56,397 bases of DNA from an uncultured Lachnospiraceae bacterium (GTDB lineage: Bacteria; Bacillota; Clostridia; Lachnospirales; Lachnospiraceae). Below, in pieces: positions 27,750 to 36,273 of this stretch; within the stretch, counting starts at the first letter, position 1; every line of letters begins with the position of its first letter. The DNA lies in NCBI GenBank assembly GCA_934317845.1, contig CAKRES010000020.1, positions 1 to 56,397 on the forward strand, read 5' to 3'. The translations under genes and the position numbers were made by a program. Under the pieces are notes generated by a model, which was not told the DNA's origin, did no database searches, and saw only the letters and a program-made list of their open reading frames with translations.

Positions 27750-28637
27750 ATGGAACGAAAAACAGGCAAGATCATCAAAGGGATCGGTGGATTTTATTAT
27801 ATCTATGTGAAAGCGCAGGGCATCTATGAATGTCGGGCAAAGGGTGGATTCCGTAAGCAGGGGATCAAACCGTTGGTCGGGGATGATGTAGAGCTTACCG
27901 TGCTGGATGAAGAAAAAAAACTGGGCAATCTGGTTGCCATTTTGCCCAGAAAAAAAGAGTTGGTTCGCCCGGCTGTTGCAAATGTCGATCAGGCACTGGT
28001 TGTATTTGCAGCGGCAGAGCCGAATCCGAATTTTAATTTATTAGATCGATTTCTGATCAGCATGAAACAGCAGGAGGTTCCGACCACGATCTGCTTCAAC
28101 AAGGTAGATAAGGTGGAAGAGGAAACGATGCAGAAATTAGAGCAAACCTATCAGCATTCCGGATATCAGGTTTGCTTTATTAGCGTAAAGGAAAAGCAGG
28201 GGCTTACGCATATCAGGGAATTGATCAAAGGTAAGACAACGGTACTGGCAGGACCATCCGGAGTAGGAAAGTCCTCACTTTTAAATTATTTGGTGCCGGA
28301 AGCGGGGATGCTTACCGGAAAAGTGAGTGATAAGATCAAACGGGGGAAGCATACGACCAGACATTCGGAGATCTTTTATGCAGGGGATGACACGTATCTG
28401 TTTGATACGCCGGGCTTTAGCTCTCTTTATGTAAAGAATCTTGAAAAAAAGGAGATCAAAGAATACTTTGATGAATTTTTAGAATATGAAAACGATTGCC
28501 GTTTTTTAGGCTGCATGCATTTGATGGAACCGGATTGCGCGGTGAAGCAAGCCTTGGTGCAAGGAAAGATCAGCAAGATACGGTATGAGAATTATAAACA
28601 GATGGTAAGTGAAGTGGAGGATCAGAAGAAATGGTAG
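27750..28637 (+). CDS. rsgA: Ribosome small-subunit GTPase RsgA
   Basis: Circularly permuted GTPase that checks late 30S assembly. 295 residues. An N-terminal OB fold is followed by the permuted G motifs: G4 NKVDKV comes before G1 GPSGVGKSS, then G3 DTPGFSS. A C-terminal zinc finger (C-X4-C-X-H ... C, in CRFLGCMHLMEPDC) completes it. Its last 7 bp overlap rpe. Confidence 0.95.
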   Translation: MERKTGKIIKGIGGFYYIYVKAQGIYECRAKGGFRKQGIKPLVGDDVELTVLDEEKKLGNLVAILPRKKELVRPAVANVDQALVVFAAAEPNPNFNLLDRFLISMKQQEVPTTICFNKVDKVEEETMQKLEQTYQHSGYQVCFISVKEKQGLTHIRELIKGKTTVLAGPSGVGKSSLLNYLVPEAGMLTGKVSDKIKRGKHTTRHSEIFYAGDDTYLFDTPGFSSLYVKNLEKKEIKEYFDEFLEYENDCRFLGCMHLMEPDCAVKQALVQGKISKIRYENYKQMVSEVEDQKKW

Positions 28638-29311
28638 AAGGAAAGCAGTTAAAGCTGGCGCCGTCCATATTGTCGGCAGATTTTGCACATCTTTCAGAGA
28701 GTGTAGCAAAGATCAGGGAAGCGGAATATGTACATGTGGATATTATGGATGGTACTTTTGTGCCGAATATTTCTTTTGGTGCAGCGGTAATGAAAAGCAT
28801 CCGAAAAGATACTGACCAGATATTTGATGTTCATCTAATGGTACAGGAACCAATCCGGTATCTTGCTGATTTTAAGGAGGCAGGAGCTGATATTTTATGT
28901 GTGCATGCAGAGGCATGCGTACATCTGGACCGCACGATCGAAGCGATCAAAGAGCTTGGCGTAAAAGCGGCAGTTGCCATCAATCCTGCAACACCGATTG
29001 AAGCAGTGAAGTGGGTTCTGGATAAAGTCGATATGGTTTTGGTCATGAGTGTGAATCCGGGCTTTGGCGGACAGTCTTTCATTCCGTCTGCACTTGCTAA
29101 GATCCGTGAAGTTTCTGCACTTTTAAAGGAACGTGGATTAGAGGACAAGGTGGATATTGAAGTGGACGGCGGTGTCAATCTTGATAATGTAAGTGAGATC
29201 ATTGACGCTGGAGCCAATGTGATCGTGGCAGGATCGGCAGTATACCGTGGTGCAGTGCAGGACAATGTCAAAGCATTTCATGAAATATTTGCAAAGAAGA
29301 GTGGCGTATGA
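28631..29311 (+). CDS. rpe: Ribulose-phosphate 3-epimerase
   Basis: Interconverts ribulose-5-P and xylulose-5-P in the pentose phosphate pathway. 226 residues, a TIM barrel with APSILSADF at the start, the metal-binding HVDIMDGTFVPN loop, DVHLMVQEP, MSVNPGFGGQSF and EVDGGVNLDN, ending GSAVYRG. It overlaps rsgA by 7 bp and the next gene by 4 bp. Confidence 0.96.
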   Translation: MVEGKQLKLAPSILSADFAHLSESVAKIREAEYVHVDIMDGTFVPNISFGAAVMKSIRKDTDQIFDVHLMVQEPIRYLADFKEAGADILCVHAEACVHLDRTIEAIKELGVKAAVAINPATPIEAVKWVLDKVDMVLVMSVNPGFGGQSFIPSALAKIREVSALLKERGLEDKVDIEVDGGVNLDNVSEIIDAGANVIVAGSAVYRGAVQDNVKAFHEIFAKKSGV

Positions 29312-30036
29312 GAACAGATGCAATAGAAGTAACACTGTCACAAAACGAGATCAGACAACTGTGTGAGCAGTATCATTTTCCGGGAAAAGATAATGTGAAA
29401 TTAGAAGCGGCGTATCAGATGATGCGGCCGCTTCTTAAGGTGAGGGCATATTCTCTTGCAGAAAACGCTCTGGGGACACTTGCAGCAGCTGATTATGTAC
29501 CGGTGCTAGTGACGATCGGAGAAGGCGTGGATGCCTTGCAGGAGGTCTATTTGAAAAGAGGGGCAATGTCGGAGGCATACCGGATCGAATGTCTGAGTCT
29601 GGCAGTGCTTTTGAAAAGCTATGAAGAAGTGGCTAAAAAGCTTCAGCCGGTATTTGGAAAGAAAGTGAGCAGACTGCATTTTCTGGGAGATGACGAGTAT
29701 CCGTTTTCCCTGCTGCATGGCATATATACTAAGATCAGGCAGGAAGGGGGACAGGTGGAGATCACCTATAATGAAGAATATGCCATGACGCCGCAAAAAA
29801 GCGTGGCATTAATACTGGAGCTTGCCCCGCTTCAGGAGAGCGGACAGGGAGCGGAAGAGGCCTTGCTTAACAAGCAGCAGCAAAAAGAAAAGGCAGATGC
29901 ACTATGTCATGTTCATTTTTCTCATATATGTGAGAGCTGTCCCAATGTGACATGTGAATACCGCAAAGTAAAAAAAGCCAATTATACTTACGGTTATCAG
30001 CGGATTTTTGGAAAAGGAGGAGATGCACCGTGTTAG
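29308..30036 (+). CDS. MetH reactivation-domain-like protein (vitamin B12-dependent methionine synthase activation family)
   Basis: A 242-residue soluble protein. It resembles stand-alone versions of the activation domain of cobalamin-dependent methionine synthase: a helical start, the block VTIGEGVDALQEVYLKRGAMSEAYRIE (about 71-97), then DDEYPFSLLHGIYTKI, and MTPQKSVALILEL (about 161-173), which matches the MxPxKSV signature. A C-terminal cysteine motif C-X2-C-X4-C (CESCPNVTC) is also typical. In clostridia such proteins are thought to support corrinoid methyltransferases. It overlaps rpe by 4 bp and precedes a corrinoid adenosyltransferase, which supports a cobalamin link. Bacillus has thiN at this position. 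The call is moderate. Confidence 0.68.
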   Translation: MRTDAIEVTLSQNEIRQLCEQYHFPGKDNVKLEAAYQMMRPLLKVRAYSLAENALGTLAAADYVPVLVTIGEGVDALQEVYLKRGAMSEAYRIECLSLAVLLKSYEEVAKKLQPVFGKKVSRLHFLGDDEYPFSLLHGIYTKIRQEGGQVEITYNEEYAMTPQKSVALILELAPLQESGQGAEEALLNKQQQKEKADALCHVHFSHICESCPNVTCEYRKVKKANYTYGYQRIFGKGGDAPC

Positions 30037-30560
30037 ATATGGGGTACATGCATCTTTATACAGGAGACGGAAAAGGAAAAACGACAGCTGCAGCCGGACT
30101 TGCCATCCGGGCAGCAGGAAGTGGAGCAAAGGTGTTGTTTTGCCAGTTCTTAAAAGGGGGAGAAACCGGAGAGGAACAGATCTTATCATCACTTGATACT
30201 GTCTGCGTCCGGCGGAAGAAAGAACCACTTCCATTCCTCTGGGATATGACCGGGGAGGAGAAAGAGGAAGTGCGGGAATGGAATGAGCAGACACTTGCTG
30301 TATTAAAAGATGCAGTTCAAAACAAGCGGTATGATATGATCGTACTAGATGAGGTCACCTACCCTTGCAGCTATCATCTGCTGGAAGAAACAGAACTTAA
30401 GGAGCTTTTGAAGAAAGCCTCCGGTCGGGTGGAGGTGGTCTGCACGGGAAGAGATGCACCGGAATGGATGCAGGATATGGCAGATTATGTAACCGAGATG
30501 AGGGCAGTAAAGCATCCGTATGAGAAAGGCGTTGCGGCACGCAAAGGAGTAGAGTTTTAG
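30030..30560 (+). CDS. cobO: Cob(I)yrinic acid a,c-diamide adenosyltransferase (CobO/BtuR type)
   Basis: Transfers the 5'-deoxyadenosyl group of ATP to reduced corrinoids. 176 residues, with the modified P-loop GDGKGKTTAA near residue 11, FCQFLKGGETGEEQ, DEVTYPC in the Walker B area and TGRDAPEWM toward the end, the standard order. A GTG start at 30030 follows GGAGGAG by 7 bp; it overlaps the previous gene by 7 bp. It is the last gene of the run that starts at yicC. Confidence 0.93.
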   Translation: MLDMGYMHLYTGDGKGKTTAAAGLAIRAAGSGAKVLFCQFLKGGETGEEQILSSLDTVCVRRKKEPLPFLWDMTGEEKEEVREWNEQTLAVLKDAVQNKRYDMIVLDEVTYPCSYHLLEETELKELLKKASGRVEVVCTGRDAPEWMQDMADYVTEMRAVKHPYEKGVAARKGVEF

Positions 30561-30615
30561 TACAGACAGGTGTCTATTGTTTCCATTTTAGTACAAGAAA
30601 ATGTGAAAAATAGTG

Positions 30616-30644
30616 TTGACAAATAAAAAAAACAGGTCTATTGT
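30616..30644 (+). promoter_or_regulatory. Promoter of the T-box/cstA transcript
   Basis: Exact TTGACA (30616-30621), 17-bp spacer, TATTGT (30639-30644). Transcription would start near 30652, just ahead of the T-box leader. Confidence 0.85.
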
Positions 30645-30659
30645 AATAATCAATCAACA

Positions 30660-30985
30660 GTCAAATGCAACGAACAGGAAATGACTTTTTTGCATCACCG
30701 CATACAGAGAGCCGTGGAAGGTGGGATCACGGCAGCAAGGCGCAGAGAAGCCCTCACCTGGGAGCAGCTTCGTGAAAGGATTTATTCCCAGTAGCCAAAA
30801 GCCGGCACCCTCCGTTAACAGGGAGCACCATCCAGTAGATACCGGGCGGTGAATGAGTGGTCGATTTATATCGGCAAGCAAAGTGGTAACGCGGAAGCTT
30901 ACATGCTACAATTTAGATTGCAACATATGCCTTCGTCTTTGTCAGACATTCAGGATTGGATGCTGAGAAAGATGGAGGCTTTTTT
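30660..30985 (+). ncRNA. T-box riboswitch leader of cstA
   Basis: The leader has the landmarks of a T-box: AGAGAG (30706-30711) and GGTGGGATCACGG of the stem I apex, GAAGCCCTCACCTGGGAGC of the distal loop (about 30747-30765), and the tRNA-acceptor-binding box AGTGGTAACGCGG (30882-30894), then a terminator. The T-box bulge reads TGGT, matching a tRNA with discriminator A. The specifier loop lies between GGAA (30677-30680) and its partner TTCC (30785-30788). The triplet directly before the purine at 30784 is TTT (30781-30783), which would mean tRNA-Phe, but ATT or another register is not excluded. Uncharged tRNA should allow read-through into cstA. Confidence 0.9.
30929..30985 (+). terminator. 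T-box-controlled intrinsic terminator
   Basis: Long stem of 30929-30945 with 30963-30979 (17 positions, only one clear mismatch plus G-U pairs) followed by six T. It comes 34 bp after the T-box box, the standard place for the expression platform. Confidence 0.9.
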
Positions 30986-31051
30986 CGTGGATTCCAAAAG
31001 ACGTGTTTGACTGCGAAATCTAATGTATCAAATGAAAAGGAGAGGATTACA

Positions 31052-32791
31052 ATGAACACATTAGTTATCGTATTGATTGCAGCAGTAGTTTTAGTAGCCG
31101 CCTATGTTTTTTACGGACGCTGGCTGGCAAACAAATGGGGAATTGACCCAAAAGCAGAGACACCAGCCGTTCGGTTGAAAGACGGCAAGGATTATGTTCC
31201 AACGAATGGATGGACTGTATTCAGTCATCAGTTTTCATCCATCGCAGGTGCAGGTCCTGTAACCGGAGCCATTCAGGCAGCCGCATTTGGCTGGCTTCCT
31301 GTTTTGTTATGGGTGCTGATCGGTGGCGTATTCTTTGGTGCAGTAACAGACTTCGGTGCGTTATATGCTTCTGTAAAGAATGAAGGAAAGTCCATTGGTA
31401 TGCTGATCGAGAAATACATCGGTAAGTTAGGAAGAAAGTTATTCTTACTGTTCTGTTGGTTATTTACTCTGATCGTTACAGCCGCATTTGCCGACATGGT
31501 AGCCGGAACCTTTAATGCTTATACCGCAGATGAAAGCGGAGCTGTAAAGCTTGCAGAAGCAGCAACAACCAATGGAGCAGCCGGAACCGTTTCTATCATG
31601 TTTATGGTATTTGCCGTTGTATTTGGTCTGGTACAGAAAAAATATAATCTTTCCGGATGGAAGGAAGCCGTATTCGGTATTGTATGCATTATCGCATCCT
31701 TTGCCATCGGTATGAATTTCCCATTGATCTTAAGCAAGGATGCATGGAGCTATATCACATTCATTTACATTTTCTTCGCAGCCGTACTTCCAATGTGGTT
31801 GATGAAGCAGCCGCGTGATTATATGACAACGTTTATGTTTATCTGTATGATCGCAGGATCTGTTATCGGTTTGTTTGTCGCACATCCAACGATGAATCTG
31901 CCGGTTTACACAGGCTTTAATAATCCAAACTTAGGAACGATGTTCCCAATCTTATTTGTTACCGTTGCCTGTGGTGCAGTATCCGGATTCCATAGTCTGG
32001 TATCTTCCGGTACATCATCCAAAACAGTAGAAAATGAAAAAGATATGTTAAAGGTTGGTTACGGTGCAATGGTACTGGAAAGCCTGCTTGCGGTACTGGC
32101 ACTTTGTGTAGCAGGTGCAGCCGCAGCCGCTGATGGAACGCCAGCCGATGGAACACCATTCCAGATCTTCAGCCGTGGTGTTGCAGGATTCTTTGAAATG
32201 TTTGGTGTACCTGTTTATGTAGCAACCGTATTTATGACCATGTGTGTATCAGCACTGGCATTAACCAGTCTGGATGCAGTAGCAAGAATCGGACGTATGA
32301 GCTTTCAGGAGCTGTTCGCCGTAGACGATATGGAGCATGCAGCACCATGGAGAAAATTACTCTGTAATACCTATTTCTCAACAATCGTAACCTTACTTTG
32401 TGGTTACGTTTTAACAAAGATTGGATATGCAAATATCTGGCCACTGTTTGGATCAGCAAACCAGTTATTAAGCGCATTGGTATTGATCACATTATGCGTT
32501 TTCTTAAAAGTAACCGGAAGAAGCAACAAGATGTTGTTCCCGCCAATGATCATCATGCTCTGCGTAACCTTTACCGCACTGGTACAAAGACTCATTGCAA
32601 TGGTAAAAGCAATCAAAGCAGCCGCAGCCGTAACAATCCCGGCAGGAGAAACCACATGGGGAGCCGTCTTTATTGCAAATGGACTGCAGTTGATCATAGC
32701 TGTACTTCTGATCGTACTTGGAGTAACCATTGTGATCAATTCAACCAGAAGCTATGCAAAGAGTAAAAAGAGCAGTGAAAAAGCAGCCTAG
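31052..32791 (+). CDS. cstA: CstA-family peptide/pyruvate transporter
   Basis: A 579-residue integral membrane protein with about 15 hydrophobic segments. The N-terminus VLVAAYVFYGRWLANKWGID and GWTVFSHQFSSIAGAGPVTGAIQ (around residues 50-72) are the CstA signature; GAVTDFGALYASVKNEGKSIG and SGFHSLVSSGTSSKTV follow. E. coli members include a peptide-linked CstA and the pyruvate transporter BtsT (YjiY). Control by a T-box points to amino acids or peptides as the cargo here; that is an inference. I start at 31052, 9 bp after AAAGGAGAGGA; the upstream part of the frame lies in the T-box terminator. Confidence 0.93.
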   Translation: MNTLVIVLIAAVVLVAAYVFYGRWLANKWGIDPKAETPAVRLKDGKDYVPTNGWTVFSHQFSSIAGAGPVTGAIQAAAFGWLPVLLWVLIGGVFFGAVTDFGALYASVKNEGKSIGMLIEKYIGKLGRKLFLLFCWLFTLIVTAAFADMVAGTFNAYTADESGAVKLAEAATTNGAAGTVSIMFMVFAVVFGLVQKKYNLSGWKEAVFGIVCIIASFAIGMNFPLILSKDAWSYITFIYIFFAAVLPMWLMKQPRDYMTTFMFICMIAGSVIGLFVAHPTMNLPVYTGFNNPNLGTMFPILFVTVACGAVSGFHSLVSSGTSSKTVENEKDMLKVGYGAMVLESLLAVLALCVAGAAAAADGTPADGTPFQIFSRGVAGFFEMFGVPVYVATVFMTMCVSALALTSLDAVARIGRMSFQELFAVDDMEHAAPWRKLLCNTYFSTIVTLLCGYVLTKIGYANIWPLFGSANQLLSALVLITLCVFLKVTGRSNKMLFPPMIIMLCVTFTALVQRLIAMVKAIKAAAAVTIPAGETTWGAVFIANGLQLIIAVLLIVLGVTIVINSTRSYAKSKKSSEKAA

Positions 32792-32842
32792 TTCCACCAC
32801 ATAGCAGCTCAAACCTAATCACAACTACATATTATATAGAAC

Positions 32843-33309
32843 AAACACCACTTCTATTTCTGAATTCAGAACAGAAGTCATGATTTTTCTGATGACAATG
32901 CAATATCCTCTGCCTGAGTCTGAAATTGACTTGTCACCTACGCCTTTTTAAAGTCTGATTGCTTTGAAGTTTCGATGTTTGAATAACGTGTCCTACCGTA
33001 ATCGCCCCAGGTGGGTTTCAGGTAATTTTATCCGGCACATTTGCACTCGCCGGTGCTTAGGTTCCGTATTTTGGAACCTTACGCACCGTTGCAGAGTGCA
33101 ACGTAGCGAAAGCGTGCCGATAAAATACCTGAACCCACTAAGGGGCGTAACCGTTCGGACACATATTCATCGAAACTTATCAAAGCAAAGACTTTATAAA
33201 AAGGCTAGTGATCAGCGTCAATTTGAGATCTCAGACCATCGGATAGAGGAAGTTGCAGCAGAAAAATCATGACCGAAACTCTGAAAGGAAAGAAATAGAA
33301 GTGGTGTTT
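32843..33309. repeat. 467-bp foldback (long imperfect inverted repeat) between cstA and cysK
   Basis: The whole 635-bp gap has no credible gene. Its core is one long hairpin. The outer arms are a perfect 19-bp inverted repeat (32843-32861 with 33291-33309). Matching blocks continue inward in order: TCATGATTTTTCTG; AAATTGAC; GCCTTTTTA, GCTTTG and AAGTTTCGATG; GTGTCC and CGCCCC; TTCAGGTA and TTTTATC; TTGCACTC; finally GGTTCC (33060-33065) with GGAACC (33073-33078) around a 7-base loop. The arms differ by scattered substitutions and small bulges. It could be a structured RNA, a foldback/MITE element, or an elaborate terminator of cstA, since the right end runs into TTTTTT. Confidence 0.85.
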
Positions 33310-33328
33310 TTTATAAAATACCTAAAAC

Positions 33329-33352
33329 CCTATTGACATAGTAGGATATAGG
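33329..33352. promoter_or_regulatory. Dyad over the sulfur-operon -35 box, candidate operator
   Basis: CCTAT (33329-33333) and ATAGG (33348-33352) form an inverted repeat, with an inner CTAT-TGAC-ATAG dyad (33330-33341) directly over the -35 box. A repressor bound here would block the promoter. The Rrf2-type regulator at the far end of the locus is the obvious candidate; this link is inferred. Confidence 0.45.
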
Positions 33353-33361
33353 TGGTATTAT
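33333..33361 (+). promoter_or_regulatory. Promoter of the sulfate-assimilation locus
   Basis: Exact TTGACA (33333-33338), 17-bp spacer, TATTAT (33356-33361). The leader is about 60 nt and holds no SAM-type riboswitch. No other strong promoter is seen on the + strand up to 54701. Confidence 0.88.
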
Positions 33362-33426
33362 CATTTCAACGAATTATACAAAACATACATGTTTAGTATG
33401 AAAGATAGGAAAAGGAAGGTGCGCAT

Positions 33427-34365
33427 ATGGCAAAGATAGCAACACAATTAACAGAACTTATTGGTAACACCCCGTTATTGGAATTATCCAATTACGAAAA
33501 AGAGAATGGTCTGAAAAGCAAGATCATCGCAAAACTGGAATACTTTAACCCATTGGGCAGCGTAAAGGATCGTGTGGCATATGCTATGATCGAGCAGGGC
33601 ATCAAGGATGGCAAGATTGATCAGGATACAGTGATCATTGAACCTACCAGTGGAAATACCGGAATCGGTCTGGCGTTTGTAACCGCTGCAAAAGGGTTAC
33701 ACCTGATCTTAACGATGCCGGATACGATGAGCGTAGAGCGTCGTAAGATCGTTTCTGCATTGGGTGCAGAGATCGTGTTGACACCGGGACGTGATGGTAT
33801 GAAGGGTGCGATCAAAAGGGCAGAGGAGCTGAAAGAGGAATATGGCAATGCATTTATTCCACAGCAGTTTGAGAATCAGGCGAATCCGGCGATCCATAAA
33901 AAGACAACGGCACAGGAGATCATCAAGGATACCGATGGTAAGGTTGACATTTTCGTATCTGCGGTAGGAACCGGCGGAACAGTGACAGGAACCGGTCTTG
34001 GATTAAAAGAGCATAATCCAAATGTCAAGATCGTGGCAGTAGAGCCTGCAAGCTCACCGGTATTATCTGGTGGAAAACCGGGACCACATAAGATTCAGGG
34101 AATCGGAGCCGGATTTGTACCGGATGTGTTACAGATGAAAGTATTAGATGAGATTATTAAAGTAGAAAATGATGCCGCATTCGAAACATCAAGAGCAGTG
34201 GCAAGAACAGATGGACTGTTAGTTGGTATTTCTTCCGGTGCTGCTCTTTATGCAGCAACAGAGCTTGCAAAGCGTCCGGAAAATGAAGGAAAGAACATCG
34301 TAGTATTACTTCCGGATACCGGAGAGCGGTATTTATCTACCTCTTTGTTTACCGTAGAGGAGTAA
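33427..34365 (+). CDS. cysK: Cysteine synthase A (O-acetylserine sulfhydrylase)
   Basis: PLP enzyme that makes cysteine from O-acetylserine and sulfide. 312 residues. The PLP lysine lies in GSVKDRVAYAM near residue 44; EPTSGNTGIGLAF binds the substrate carboxylate (near 70); GTGGTVTGTG holds the PLP phosphate (near 179); and SSGAALYA follows near 267. It is the first gene of the locus, 18 bp before sbp. In Bacillus, CysK is also the partner that lets the Rrf2 protein CymR repress sulfur genes, and a CymR-like gene closes this locus. Confidence 0.95.
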   Translation: MAKIATQLTELIGNTPLLELSNYEKENGLKSKIIAKLEYFNPLGSVKDRVAYAMIEQGIKDGKIDQDTVIIEPTSGNTGIGLAFVTAAKGLHLILTMPDTMSVERRKIVSALGAEIVLTPGRDGMKGAIKRAEELKEEYGNAFIPQQFENQANPAIHKKTTAQEIIKDTDGKVDIFVSAVGTGGTVTGTGLGLKEHNPNVKIVAVEPASSPVLSGGKPGPHKIQGIGAGFVPDVLQMKVLDEIIKVENDAAFETSRAVARTDGLLVGISSGAALYAATELAKRPENEGKNIVVLLPDTGERYLSTSLFTVEE

Positions 34366-34382
34366 AAGAAAAGTAGAGGATA

Positions 34383-35393
34383 ATGATGCAGAGAACAAAA
34401 CGAAGTATCTGGTTGCTCGGACTGCTGTTGTTGCTTCTAATGAGTGGATGTGGCAGACAAAAGAGCGATACGATCAAAATTACAAATGTATCGTATGATC
34501 CGACCAGAGAGTTTTATGAACAATACAATCCTTTGTTTGAAAAACAGTATGAAAAGAAAACCGGAAAAAAAATAGAAGTGATCCAGTCACACGGCGGTTC
34601 CGGAGCACAGGCAAGATCAGTGGTAGAAGGCTGTAATGCCGATGTGGTAACGCTGGCACTGGAACATGATATTTCACTGATCGAACGCACCGGACTGATC
34701 GATGCCGGATGGCAACAGGAGTTTGAAAAGGATTCCGCTCCATACACCTCTACGATCGTATTTCTCGTTCGCAAAGGTAATCAAAAGCAGATCAAAGACT
34801 GGGAGGATCTGGTGAAAAAAGGTGTGGACGTAATCACTCCGGATCCAAAGAGCAGCGGCGGTGCCTGCTGGAATTTCCTTGCAGCACTTTCTTATACAAA
34901 GGAGAAGGGCTATAGCGAAACAGAACAAAAACAGTTTTTAAAGAAGCTATATGCAAATGTTTCCGTGATGGATTCCGGTGCACGTGGATCGACAACAACC
35001 TTTGTGGAAAATCAAAAAGGTGATGTTCTGATCGCATGGGAAAATGAAGCATTGGCAACAATGAAATCTTATCCTGGTGAGTACGAGCTGGTTACTCCAT
35101 CGGTCAGCATACTGGCACAGCCGAGCGTGGCGATCGTGGATGATAATGCGAGAGCCAATGACAGCGAGCAGGTCAGCAAAGAATATTTGACTTACCTGTA
35201 TAGCGATGAGGCACAGCGGCTGGCAGGTACATGTGGATATCGTCCGAGTGAGGAATCCATTTTAAAGGAGTTTCAGGATACCTTTGATCTATCCATGAAG
35301 TTATATGACATCAAAGATTATGGCGGATGGGATCAGGCATATGAGGATTTCTTTGATGATGGTGCATGGTTTGATGAAATATATGAACAGTAG
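34383..35393 (+). CDS. sbp: Sulfate ABC transporter substrate-binding lipoprotein
   Basis: Captures sulfate (or thiosulfate) outside the cell for the CysTWA importer. 336 residues. A lipoprotein signal is clear: RTKRS, a leucine-rich core, then the lipobox MSGC at about 20-23. The mature part carries the Sbp/CysP signatures ITNVSYDPTREFYEQYNP, SHGGSGAQARSVVEG and SGGACWNFLAA, plus SGARGSTTTFVE. Two adjacent ATGs (34383, 34386) are possible starts. It is followed by both permeases and the ATPase. Confidence 0.94.
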   Translation: MMQRTKRSIWLLGLLLLLLMSGCGRQKSDTIKITNVSYDPTREFYEQYNPLFEKQYEKKTGKKIEVIQSHGGSGAQARSVVEGCNADVVTLALEHDISLIERTGLIDAGWQQEFEKDSAPYTSTIVFLVRKGNQKQIKDWEDLVKKGVDVITPDPKSSGGACWNFLAALSYTKEKGYSETEQKQFLKKLYANVSVMDSGARGSTTTFVENQKGDVLIAWENEALATMKSYPGEYELVTPSVSILAQPSVAIVDDNARANDSEQVSKEYLTYLYSDEAQRLAGTCGYRPSEESILKEFQDTFDLSMKLYDIKDYGGWDQAYEDFFDDGAWFDEIYEQ

Positions 35394-35418
35394 AGATAAA
35401 GAAAGGAGGCACAGGCAG

Positions 35419-36258
35419 ATGAAAAAGCAGAATGGAAAACAGACAAGAGTGATCCCGGGATTTGGATTAACACTGGGGATTGTCATCACAATGCTTTCCC
35501 TGATCGTTCTGATTCCACTTGCTTCGGTGCTTGTGCGTTCCTTACAGATCGGTCCGCGTGAGTTTTTTACACTGATCACGAAACCGAGTGTACGGTATGC
35601 CTTCCAGACGAGCATCGGATGTTCTTTTATTGCGGCTGTGCTCAATGTGATCTTTGGACTGATCATTGCATGGACACTTGTAAAATATGAGTTTCCGGGG
35701 AAAAAACTGCTGGATGGATTTATCGAGCTTCCGTTTGCACTTCCTACCGCAGTAGCCGGAATTACACTTTCCAAGCTTTATTCGGAGTCCGGATTGTTTG
35801 GACATTTTTTAAAGCATCTGGGTATTTCAGTCACCTATACTAAGATCGGTCTGGTGATCGCATTGATCTTTGTGGGAATTCCGTTTGTGGTTCGAGCAGT
35901 TCAGCCGGTTTTGGAAAAGATGGATGACCAGTATGAGGAAGCAGCCTATATGCTGGGGGCAAGTCCGAAGAAAACATTTTTCTCCGTGATCTTACCGGAG
36001 CTTCGTCCGGCACTTCTTACCGGATTCGGACTGGCATTTGCCAGAGGGATCGGAGAGTACGGAAGTGTGATCTACATATCTGGAAACAGTGCCAGAGAGC
36101 ATACACAGGTTGTGTCGTATGTGATCATGCAGAAGCTGAGTTACATTGACTATGCGAGTGCTACGGCGATCGCACTGGTCATGTTGATCATATCATTTTT
36201 ATTACTGCTCTTTGTCAATATCGTACAGGCAAGGCAGGCAGCCAGAACAAATCTGTAA
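35419..36258 (+). CDS. cysT: Sulfate ABC transporter permease CysT
   Basis: One of two permeases of the sulfate importer. 279 residues with six hydrophobic segments and the EAA-type loop EEAAYMLGASPKKTFFSVILPELRPAL (split over about 172-198) that contacts the ATPase. GPREFFTLITKPSVRYAFQTS near the N-terminus is typical of CysT. I start at 35419 (MKKQNGKQ), 9 bp after AAAGGAGG; longer frames extend back into sbp. Confidence 0.94.
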   Translation: MKKQNGKQTRVIPGFGLTLGIVITMLSLIVLIPLASVLVRSLQIGPREFFTLITKPSVRYAFQTSIGCSFIAAVLNVIFGLIIAWTLVKYEFPGKKLLDGFIELPFALPTAVAGITLSKLYSESGLFGHFLKHLGISVTYTKIGLVIALIFVGIPFVVRAVQPVLEKMDDQYEEAAYMLGASPKKTFFSVILPELRPALLTGFGLAFARGIGEYGSVIYISGNSAREHTQVVSYVIMQKLSYIDYASATAIALVMLIISFLLLLFVNIVQARQAARTNL

Positions 36259-36273
36259 AAGGTGGTGAAAGAA

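Noticed and set aside
30561..30615. Terminator after cobO
   Set aside because: AGACA-GG-TGTCT forms a 5-bp dyad but there is no stable stem followed by T; where cobO transcripts end is not clear.
32964..33272. A 102-residue open frame inside the foldback element
   Set aside because: It has no ribosome-binding site, crosses the hairpin loop and encodes a low-complexity Arg/His-rich string; it is a by-product of the inverted repeat.
32832..33315. TTATA target-site duplication proving the foldback is a transposon
   Set aside because: Five A/T bases in an A/T-rich gap recur easily by chance, and the sequence between them and the 19-bp ends does not match on the two sides.
33362..33426. SAM or cysteine T-box leader before cysK
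   Set aside because: The transcript leader is about 60 nt with only a short ACATGT-centred dyad; far too small for either element.
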